NCBI RefSeq assembly: GCF_042680125.1
Contig: NZ_JBHTNY010000041.1
DNA from: Robinsoniella peoriensis
GTDB taxonomy: Bacteria > Bacillota > Clostridia > Lachnospirales > Lachnospiraceae
Direction: 5' to 3' (one strand)
Length of the DNA: 64,000 bases
Shown: piece after piece, positions 46,301 to 58,300 of the stretch
How the letters are laid out: each line of letters starts with the position of its first letter
Position numbering within the stretch: the stretch's first letter is position 1
Position numbers and translations under genes: made by a program
The notes under the pieces: model-generated
The model's input: only the letters and a program-made list of their open reading frames with translations
What the model was told of the DNA's origin: nothing
The model's database searches: none

Positions 46301-49300
46301 TGAATATGGTCTGCGAAATTACAGCAATATGGTACGCCAGTATGCAAAGGTAAATTCCAGCGTCAGCGTATCTATGGAATATCCGGCCAAAGGGGAAGAA
46401 AATTTGAAAACCCCTCTTAACAATAAAATTACGGGAACCGGTTCGGCAGATGTGGCAGCTTCTTCAGGCAGCCTTGCAGCCCAAAAGGCAAGATCGGCTA
46501 AATTTGTTTATCCATGGACAGAGGATGAATTAACTCTGGGAATGGATTATGAATTTCCACAGCTGGATCTGGCAGGTGCTTCTGCGGATGACAGCGGTAT
46601 ATCCGAAGTCAGTCTGGGCAGTTTTACAACAAACGGAGGACAGGCACTGCCGGGTAATAACCAGTCGTTTACGTCTCTTGATAATACGAAGGTTTCCTAT
46701 TATTACAACTATTGGCCAACAAAAGTCGTTGATTATATGCAGTCATCCGTGGAATACCATGATGGAGGAAATAATGACAATTCATCGTATACAGACGGTA
46801 CCTGGACAGCAGATAACACCAACAATACCGGAGTAGAAATAAAATTCAGAGACAATGATAAGTATCCGGTAAAGAGAGTTACACAGGAAAATGTTGATTT
46901 ATTAGCCAGGTTCAAACTGAGCAGCGGCGCATTGCCAAATTATATGAACTTCTCCGTTTATGACGGACACAGCAGAGGAACCTATAATTATAATAATACA
47001 GTCTTTACAAATACGATATTGCCAAAATCGCCGGTTAAAGTTTACACACTGGCTAAGGCATCCAGTTATGAGTATGACGTCCCCAATAAAAAACAGGATA
47101 TTATGGTAAATGGGGAATTGTATTATTTCTATGCAAAAGATACGGCAGGAAATGATCCGGATAAATTTGATTCTGTAGATGATATTACGGTATCCGTAAA
47201 TCTCACAGGAGCAACTAATATGACTATCCGGATAAATCTTCCTTGTGAAGAGATGGATTCTTATCTGCCGGCTTCCAGTGGTTATTTTACATTGGAGGCA
47301 ACCAAGATTTATGATAAGGAATTAGGAATCAAGCCGGAAAATTTAGCGGCATATGACAGAACCAGCAGAATGTTCAGTATGCATTTTTCAAATACTGAAA
47401 TAGATGATGTTCATAATGACAGTATACTGGATGAAATCCCATCAATAGATTTTGATGATCTGGATGATCTGGAATATTATCCTCAGACGACAGCGGCATT
47501 GGGAAGTACACTGCTTGCAGAAGATGAGACAGCAGCCCAGCCGGATACATACCGGGTAGAGACAGAGAACAAGCTGCAGATCCGGAATGAACGTCATTTA
47601 TATAACATGAACCTGGGTGAAAACATGGGTTATGCAGCAATCGGAAGTTCCTATCTGAAATATCTTACAAGAGATATAGAATTAATGAATAATATCCAGT
47701 TATCTACAAGTGATGGCGGATACAATGGATTTGTAATTGGTGCATCCAATAAACGTATGTACCGTATGACGGGATCTCTGGACGGAAATGGTTATACCAT
47801 TGGAAGAATCAGGGTAAACCGTATACAAAATCCCGGTAATTTCGAGGCCGGGGCATCCATACCGAATACACATTATGCTCTGATTTATGATTTGAGCGGC
47901 GGTGTGGTGAAGAATTTAAATATCGGAAGTGACAGCAAAATTGTTGCCGATGAAGCAGCAGGGCTTGCATATTACGTAAGTAATGGCAGGACGGCCAGGA
48001 ACCCGGATCCTTATCAGGATTATGACAATGCTTTATTTGAGAACTTAAGTCCGCAGCTGCCGATGGAAACCGGCGCAGATGCAAAAATCTATGATACAAG
48101 GGTATCTGCAAGGATAAGTGCCAGCAGGGCAGGAGGTTTTGCACTGTATACGGCAAGGCGTTTCAGCGGAAGCGGGGATGTTCCTACAACAGCATCCGGA
48201 AGAGAGGAAGTTAAGAAAGCGGTTACTTTTACAGATGATACTTTTGCCGGAAAGATTAACGGTATTTATGGAGGAAATGATCCATTTATGAATGCCGGAG
48301 ATGCACTGGCAAGAAATTCATCCAGATCAGCAGGTATCTTAGTATTTGTTTCCGGTACCCGTAAGTCGGAAGATATTGACGAGACAAAGCCAGGTTTGAA
48401 TTTATATCCAAATTACAGAACCGAGGCGGAAGTAAATGGGTGCCAGGTAGACAGAGAAGGATATGTATTTGCGAATAATGTATCAGCCGGAATGATCTGC
48501 GAGGCATTATATCCCCAAAATCGGGTGGGACAGATCGGAACAATCCGTAAATCATCCAATAACGGGGCAGTCGTTGCCCATGAACAGGCAAACGGCATCA
48601 CGCAGGGTATTGTCAGCTTTGGTACAGGTGACACGGTACAGCAGGCAGACTGCAGAAATGAAAGCAGGATACAGGTTACTTATTCTTATAATAACGGTAT
48701 CGTACAGACGCCGGACGGCAACGGACTGGCAAGCGGAATCGGAAACTATGTAAGTGAAGCTTCTTATTGTACGAATAATGGAAGTGTATTTGGAAAAATT
48801 GCTTCCGGAATCAGTAACTATGGAGATAAACATACCGTTGTTGACCTCTGTGTAAATAATGGTTATGTACAGGGAACGCTGGCAGCAGCAGGTATTGTGG
48901 CAGTTCCTTCCGGGTATGGCGGAACAGCCGTACCAAATCAGGATGTCCAGCTTAAACTGAGTAATTGCTACAACACAGGAAATGTTGCAGTCACTACGAA
49001 TACGGATAATAAAAAGGCAATAGAAAATTCTTACGCCGGAGGTATCGTAGCTTATGCATCCAGTCCAAGACCGGACAGCTACAGCTGGGATACGTTAAAA
49101 CCAACAGATATTACGGATAACGATGACAGAAAGACCATAATCAGGAATTGTTATAATGTAGGAACCGTTCACTATATCAAAGATTACACTGCGGATTCTT
49201 ATATTTCTGGTACTTTCTCAGATAACAACCGGAATATCGGCGGAATAGCCGGAGGAGGATTAAACCGGTTCGTAGATATACAAAACTGCTACAGTCTGTC

Positions 49301-52300
49301 TGATCCGGAACTGAGCATCAAACAGCTCCACCAGGCTTACAAGCTGGTAATAAACGGAGCAACGACGGATTTCACCTGGAATCAGGTAGTAGTAAACCAG
49401 GATCCTGACGCAAAAGGTTATAATTACAAACTGGATGCGGTTGGAAATACAACCTATGGAAATAACGTAACAACAATGACTTATATGGATATGATGTCCG
49501 GAGATAATTTCAAAGGCTTTGATCCTGATATCTGGACTCTGGATAATCAGACCAGGGACGATGACGGAGATGTCTTGTATCCATTCCCACAGTTTGTGAA
49601 GAGGCAGCAGACAGCGGAATACGTCGGGGATCAATACCTGGCAGATAAACCGGACTTTGCATTCAACACAGACTTTAATAAACGCAAGAACAATATTGAT
49701 ATAGAAACCCCGAAAACCACGATAGAAAACGCACAGGTTACGGTTAAAGATGCTGTATCCAGTACAATCAGCTATCAGAGTACACCTTCCAATTATTCCA
49801 TTCAGATAGATGGATATGATCCGGCAGCCTCTTATCAGGTCACAATCTATGATGGTGATGCATATGAGAAGGCAGATTATGCCCCGATTACCATCCGGAA
49901 ATTTGAAATAGCACCGGGAGGTGCGGTAACTTCAGGCGGCAAGCTTCCGAATTATGAGTCAACCACCACAACGGCGGGAACGATGAAGTTCTTTAATCCG
50001 GCAAATGTTGTATTTAACGCAGGAACAGGGACACTTCAGATTCTCGATGAAGAGGAAACCGGCTGGTATATGCCAATTAAGGGATACTATACAGCAATTG
50101 TAACAAAATCCACAGGAAACGCCACGACAGCGGATATTGAATCTAAAGTCAGTGATTTCCAGGATAAAAACGGAACGGTAAATGGTATTGCAAAATCTGC
50201 AATAAAAGGAAACACCTCAGAGCGGTTCCAGGTACATTTTGGAGGGGATAATGCTGATGGAAGTAATATAGATTCCCAGACAACCTTCTTTGGTCTGCTG
50301 CCAACCGGATATTCATACGGTACACAGGCGAAGCCTTATTATGTAACAGACCAGTACAGCATAATCGGCATGACTACATCCGGTATTGCACAGGATGCCA
50401 CAACAGGGCGTTATTACAGGCAGAGCCAAGATTTCAAAATCGATCAGCCGTTCTATGAAATGTTTGAGTTTAACGGTGATTACGATGGCGATGGCCATAA
50501 GATCACTCAGGACAACAAAGATATTGGATTTATATCCTATTTAAGAAGTAAGGATAAAGCATCGTTTACAGCCAGTGTACACAATTTACAGATGCAGGTA
50601 AAAGCAACGGATACGTCCGGTAAAAAGCTTAAGAACCTTGGAAAATACCAGGAAGCATCCAACTATACAGCAAACCTCGGACTGATTGCAGATTATGCGG
50701 ACGATGCGTGTCTGGATAAGATTACGGTAAGCGGAGAGGTACGTGCTCAGGGATTTAACAGCCTTGCCAATGTAAAGAGATATTTAAATAACAGTTATAC
50801 ACTTGGCGGTGTGGCAGGATTTATCAGAGATTCAGAAGTAACCGATACAAGAAATAACGCGACTCTTGGAGTGAATTTAACCAGACCGGAAGCAGATGTT
50901 CCCCTTGGAAATGGGGACACGCTGAAAGTAAAATATGATCTCCCGGCAGCACTCAGTATCGAAACAGCCGGAATTGCAGCGTATGCAAAAGATACAAAAT
51001 TCGTGAAAGTTTCCAATAATGGCGAAATTATTGCCAGTCAGGGAAATCATCACGCAGCAGGTCTGGTGCATACCATGGAAGGAAGTAAATCACAGATTTC
51101 ACAGAGCATGAATGGCGGCTATATCAGAGCACACAACGGTACGGCGGCAGGACTTGTAAAGGATTTAAGAAGCGGCCAGATCAAACAGGCTTATAATACC
51201 GGTAAAGTAACAGCTCTGGCAGTTGCTTCAGCCGGAGGCAGCGGAACCGCAGTTGGTATTGCCGCAGATGTTACAGGCAGCGTAACGGAAGTTTATAACG
51301 CAGGATTTGTAAGCGGAAAATATCAGGGAAGCTTATCCAGGAACAAAGGGTCCAGAGGACGGTTTACAAATGCATACTATCTGAAGGACGAAAATTTCTA
51401 CTGGGGAGATTCCACACAGCTGCCCGGATTGCCGGGATCCATGGTGGTGACAGACGATAAGGATCTGGAACTGTACCTGGGATTTGGCAGGGCACCGAAT
51501 GAATATTGGGCTTTCGCAGACAATAAACACGAAGATTATGTGACAACACCGGCAGACCCGGACAATGGTATTGATGAAGTTTACCAGGATACCTACGCAT
51601 TGACTTATGCAGAAATCACGGATGCAGCCGCAATGGCGGCAAAGGGATTCGATATGACAACAGGAGGTGCGGACAAAACCTGGAAGCTGGATCCGAATCC
51701 GGCAAATGATACCATTAACAGCAGTAACCTCTTATTGAGGGATTATGCTAAAGATCCATATCCACTGCCGCAGTTTACGCAGTATGAACATAAGACAAGA
51801 AAAAACCTGAACTTCCCGCTTCTGTTCGGAGCGGCACAGGAAACCGGGAAAACGCCGTATGGAAGCAGCGATAAGAAGCTGAAATACGAACCTTATGATC
51901 CGGTAGCTGACAAAGGGAAAACAGAGACATTTAAGGATACCATCAAGGTAGATCTGAATAATGTGAGTACCACAGCCAGATATAAAGTCCTGGTTTATGA
52001 AGGCGATGCGATTGCAGAGGATGTAAAGAAACAGGAGAAACAAAAACTATTCGTTACCATAGAGAAGAAATATGTGGATCTTCGGGATCCGGGTAATCTG
52101 TCCAATATCAGCAATCCGAACAATATGCAGTACAGTAAGATTTATGTAGACGGGCAGAGCGGATATTATTATGAGGTCCTGGTAAGGGATGGATATGGAA
52201 ATGAAGTACCGGCGATTTTCGCCAATAAAGAATTTATCAATAACAAAAATGAGATTTTATTCAATAACAATGTATTAGACAGGCTGGAAGAGCCTCAGAA

Positions 52301-55300
52301 GGAGAAGCCATACTACAGTGCAACCGTGGTGGAATATCAGGTTCCGGGCAAAGAGGAGACAGATAAGAACAACTTCTACTCTAAGTTCAGTCCGCATTTT
52401 GCAAAAGCAACAGAAACGCAGAGTGCTGCATGGGAATTTGGAACTCCGGCAATACCTTATGAGATCATGACTCAGAGAAACCTCTATAACATCAGTCTTG
52501 GGGGAATCAAACACGGGGACAGCCATTATCTGAAATCTCATTATGCACAGACACAGGATCTGGAATTAAAAGATAAGAAATTATCTGTGCCTGTACAAAC
52601 GAACCAGGAAGGAATCATGCAGGAATTCTGGAAACGGGGCATTGGAACCCCAGCACAGGACTTCTCAGGAACCTATACTGGGGCGGCAGCGGGAGGAACG
52701 AATCACAAGATTCTGGATAACAGGTCGGCATCAGCAGCGAAACCGGTTGGATACAGCATTTTTAACGGTATGACTAAGACCGCTAAAGTATCAAATCTGG
52801 ATTACATGATCAATAAAGCAGATTACCGTATCAGTGCAGATGCTATCCTTGTAAAGACAGGAGCAGGTACCATTTCCGGTATCAACCTCACTTCTGCCGC
52901 AGCGGACACCTTAGTAAAAGTAACAACCACAAGCCCAGACCGGTTTGGTCTGATTGCGGGTGAAATAAAAGCGGAACCAGGAGCAGCCGAGATACCGGTT
53001 GTAGAAAAGATTGACATCAGGAAAGAAATTTCAGTGGAAAATCAGGTTTCGAATAAAGAGGACATAGGCAGTACGGCAGGCAAGATCACCGGTTCTGCAA
53101 ATCTGGCAGATGTAACTTCGGCAGCATCTATAAACCATACCGGAGCAAGCAGCAGTCTGGCTTCTACAGGCGGAATTGCAGGACGTGTAACAGCACCTGC
53201 AGGTTCTACAGAGCAGGCAGCGTTAAGCTTGAAGAATGTACATTACCGCGGAGGAAAACTGGTTCTTACAAATGCAGGAAACCAGAGGACAGGCGGAATC
53301 GTGGGTCTGATTGAACAGGCTGATGCCGTTATGGATAACGTTTCCTCATCTGCGGATATCATCTTGAACCGTACAAACGGACAGGGTGCTTACGGTGGAT
53401 TAGCCGGAAAGCTAATTAAGTCCGGCATTGAACTGAAAAATGGCACTGCTTCGGGGAATATTGTTCAGAATAACACAACCCAGAGCAGCAACCTGGGCGG
53501 AAGCTTTGGTGGAATCATCGGAGAAGTTCAGGAAACACCGGATATTGCATTTACAAATGTAACGGCAGGCAGCTATGATGCTGCAGCCGGAAGCTCTGTT
53601 ACTAAGATACAGGCTGTAAACAATGGCAGCAGTGAAGCAGTGGCAGGCGGGATCATTGGTAAAGCAGTTATGGCATCACCTGGAAGTGCAGATGCACCGA
53701 ACAGTCTGGTTATGAAAAATGTGACAGGCAATAGCGCGCTGAACCTGAGCTATGTATCAGGAAGCAGCAGAATCGGCGGAATACTGGGATATGCAGTCAA
53801 TTACGCGGTGGAGATGGAAGATATCACAAACCGTGGAGATATTGCAATCGACAGGAACCAAACCGGCGGATTGGGAACCTATGGAGGTCTGATCGGAAAA
53901 TTAGAAAAATCAACGATCTCCCTTACAAATGGAACGGCATCCGGCAGTATTGCAGAGAGCAGCAGTGACCAGAGTTATAATCATGGAGGTGTATTTGGAG
54001 GAATTATCGGAGAGGCATCAGAAGTACCGGATATTGCATTTACAAATGTAACGGCGGGAAGCTTTGATACCACAGCCGGAAATTCTGTTACAAAGATACA
54101 ATCAGTAAACAATGGGAATTATGAGACATTACTGGGTGGAATCATCGGAAAAGCCGTAATGGCGGCGCCGGGTAGTACAGGTGCACCAAACAGGCTGGTG
54201 ATGAAAACAGTAACGAACAACAGTGGACTGAGCCTTACAAATGCAAAAGGAAACAGCAGAATCGGTGGAATACTGGGGTATGCGGTTAATTATACGGTGG
54301 AAATGGAAGATACAACAAACCGTGGAAATATTGATATCAATAGAAATTATACCAATGGGCTGGGAACTTATGGAGGTATGATCGGTAAGTTAGAAAAATC
54401 AACGATCTCCCTTATAAATGGAACGGCATCCGGAAGTATAACAGAAAGCAGCAGCACCCAGAGTTATAACCGCGGAGGATCTTATGGAGGAATCATTGGT
54501 GAGACTTCGGCAGTACCGGATATTGCATTTAAAAATGTAAGAACAGGAAGCTTTGATGCAGGAACAGGTACGTCCATTTCACAGATACAGGTGGTGAACA
54601 GTGGAAGTTATGAAGCCATAATTGGCGGAATGATCGGAAAAGCCGTAATGGCAGCCCCGGGAAGCGCAGACGCACCGAACAAGCTGGTCATGGAAGACGT
54701 AATCAATAACAGCAGCCTTAATCTGAATTATGCGGTTAATAACAGCCGTATAGGCGGAATATTAGGATATGCCGTAAATTACTCGGTTGAAATGAAAGAA
54801 ATGAAGAACCTGGGTAATATCAACATTATCCGTAATCAGACCAACGGGCTGGGAACTTATGGAGGCATAATCGGTAAGTTAGAAAAATCCGATATAAAGC
54901 TTACAAATGCAGCAGCTTCTGCAAACATCACAGTAAGCGGAACGCAAAGCTATAATCAGGGCGGATCATTCGGTGGAATCATCGGTGAAACCACAGGCGT
55001 TAGTTCAATTACAATGAAAGATGTGTCTGCAGGCAGCTATGATGATGCAGCAGCAGCGGGCACAACACAGATTGTCATTCCGGACAGCGGTCAAAGAGTT
55101 ATAAATGCAGGCGGAATCATTGGCAAGGCGGCAGCAGATACAACAGCTGCATCCAATACCATACAAATGGAAGGTATTGTAAATAACAGTACCATTCAGA
55201 TAACGTCTTCTGCAAATGACAGCAAGATGGGCGGTATCATCGGTACAGAAAAGGGATTTGCGGTTGAGTTAAAAGATGTACAAAACCGTGGAAACCTAAA

Positions 55301-58300
55301 TGCTACTCAGGTAAGTGATACAAATTCACTTTACAGCGGCGGATTTATTGGAAAAGCCGAAGGCGGAAGCGTTGTAATCGAAGATACGGACAGCACTGGC
55401 AAGAGCAATGTGGTGAACCAGGGACATACATCAATAAAAAATGCCTATGTAAATACTGGTGCAGATGTAACTACCGTATATGCGGCAGGAGCGATAGGAA
55501 ATATTGTATCAGCACCTCTGTCAGTCAAAGGTTTTGAAAACATAGGAAATATAGAAATTTCAGGACCGGGAAAGACAGGCAAGATGGCAGGCGGAATCGT
55601 AGGTCTGTCAGATCAGTCGGAAGTTACAATACAGAACAGTGTGTCAAGTGGTGACATCAGCTTAAAACAGATCAGCGGCAAAGGTTCTTTTGGAGGACTT
55701 GTCGGTAAAATCTCAAAAGCGGATATATCGGTTACAGACAGTACAGCTTCTGGAAATATTACACATAAGGATACTACTTATGCTGTAAGCCAGGAAGGAA
55801 CCTATGGAGGCATTATCGGTGAAACATCAGAAGTATCTGAGATTACGCTGAGCGGTGTTACAGCCGGAAGCTACAATACGGCAGACATGAAACCGGCTAC
55901 CCAGATCAATATCAGCAATAGTAATAAACATGCTGTATCTGTGGGAGGCATCATTGGTAAAGTATCTAATCCGTCAACGGCAGCAGATGCCAAGAATAAG
56001 GTGACGATGGATGGCGTTGTAAATAACAGTTCCATTCAACTGGCGAATCCTCAGACTGAAAGCAGGCTGGGAGGAATCCTTGGAGAAATGCAGAGCTATT
56101 CCGTGATTATGAAAAATACGCAGAACCGTGGGGATCTGAGCGTAACAGGACTGGGTGATGAATCCGTTCTTTACAGCGGTGGATTTATCGGAAAAGCGCA
56201 GAACGGCAATGTGGAAATTACTGACACCGATGACACGGATGTAAGCAATGTACTAAACGAGGGTAACATCTCTGTCGGAAAAACACCAAGGTCTGCAACA
56301 ACAGCAGGTTATCTATATACCGGAGGTGCAGTCGGCTATGCGGACCATACTCCTCTTTCGGTTCATGGATTCCAGAATACAGGAAGTATGGCTGTTACAG
56401 GATCATCAGCTGGCACAAACTTCTATGGAAGTACAGCGGCAGGTGGAATTCTGGGTAATGTGACACAGTCTGACGTTGAAATGGTTGATAATATTTCTGC
56501 AGGAAATATTGCTGTCAGCAATACGAACGGACAGGGAAGCTATGGCGGACTTGTGGGCAGAAGTGAACAGGGTAAACTAAATATCAAGAATTCTGCAGCT
56601 ACAGGCAGTATCGAACAAAACGGAAGTAATCCGGTTAATACACTGGGAACATCCGTTGGAGGAATCATTGGAGAACTGAATGAGGCAGCAGAAGTAAAAC
56701 TGAAAAAAGTAACAGCCGGAAGCTACGATGATACGGATCCGGACAGTCAGACAAAACTGTATGTTAAGAATACAGATAGGCACATGATAAATCTGGGTGG
56801 TATTATTGGAAAAGCATCGGCATCAGATAACAGCGCGAATGTCATTACTTTGCAGGGAGTGACCAATAACAGCAATTTATTCCTGGAGAAACCTGCGACA
56901 GAAAGTAAACTTGGCGGAATCATGGGACATCTGCAGGGTTATACTGTGAACATGAAAAACACTGTGAATATCGGAAACCTTGAAGTATCCAAGCTGGGCG
57001 ATGAATCTGTGCTTTACAGCGGCGGATTTATCGGAAAAGCAGAAAATGGAAATGTCCATATGGAAGACAGCGATGATACTGGAAACAGCAACATCAGAAA
57101 TACCGGAAATACAGTAATTGATTTAGAAGTTCAGAATCCAAAGGCTGATACCTTTACGCCTGGTACTGTTTACGGTGCCGGAGCTGTGGGATATGCGGCT
57201 GAGACCATGCTTGAACTGTTTGGAGTGAGAAACGAAGGTAATGTAGAAGTAACAGGTGAAAACCGACATGCTAATTTCTACGGAGCAGGAATTGCAGCCT
57301 ATGCGGCAGATAGCGCATATCCAACAGCGCCGCCAACCACACGTTTCATAGTTCAGAATGCACTGAATCAGGGAAATATCCAGGATAACCGGGATAAATC
57401 TGATCCGGATGAAGTGCCGGCAAGGGCAGACGGAATTGCAAAAGCGGGTGGAATCTCAGCAGAGATCCTCTATAAGAGCGGCGTGGATATACAGTATAAT
57501 CACAATGCAGGAGGAATCAAAGCAGATATGGCGGCAGGTATAGTTCACACTTTGGATGAAGACAGCCTTCCGTTCAGTACGGTTAGATATAACATCAACG
57601 TGGGAACCATCGATGCAGGAACGCATGAAAACGGAGCAGATATAACTGCAATGTGGCAGCTTCCGGTAAAAGTGGATGTAAACGGTGATGAGTATAACGG
57701 GCGGGGCGAGAAAATGACAACAGCTCCGCCGGATGAAGGGGAAGGGGATGCCGAAACCCCGGAAACTACATCTGTAAAAGCAAAAAAACAAAAAAATAAG
57801 GCAGATAAAAAAGCTGAGACAACAGCGCAGACAACAGAAAGCCCCGCTGAAAAGCAAACCGGGCAGGACACAGAAAGCGAAGAAGAAGCAAAACAACCGC
57901 TGTCGGGCGAAAGCGCAGCCGAAACAAAGAATATACCGGAAACCGAAGATGTAACTGATACAAAAAAAACATCAGAAACAGAAAGTATAAAGGAAACAAA
58001 GGCAACGCCGGAGGCGGAGAGCCAGAAAGCAACAAAGAAGGCACCGGAGACGGAGAGCCAGACGAAAGCAAAGAAGGCACCGGAGACGGAAAGTCAGACA
58101 AAAGTAATAAAAGAACCGGAAACAGAAAAAGTGAAGAAGTCGAATGCGGCGTTGAGATCTGCTGCGGTAACGGAAATACAAACGGTACCGGAGACAGAAG
58201 AAGAATCCAATATGGATTCAACTTTGGAAGTAGAAAGTTCAGAATACAGGAGATCCGGTTCCAAATCAGGAGAGGTATCTGTCATAGATATTCATCCGGA

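Noticed and set aside
53409..57640. regularly spaced repeats that could suggest a CRISPR array
   Set aside because: The units are hundreds of bases long, in frame and protein-coding; there are no short identical repeats with unique spacers.
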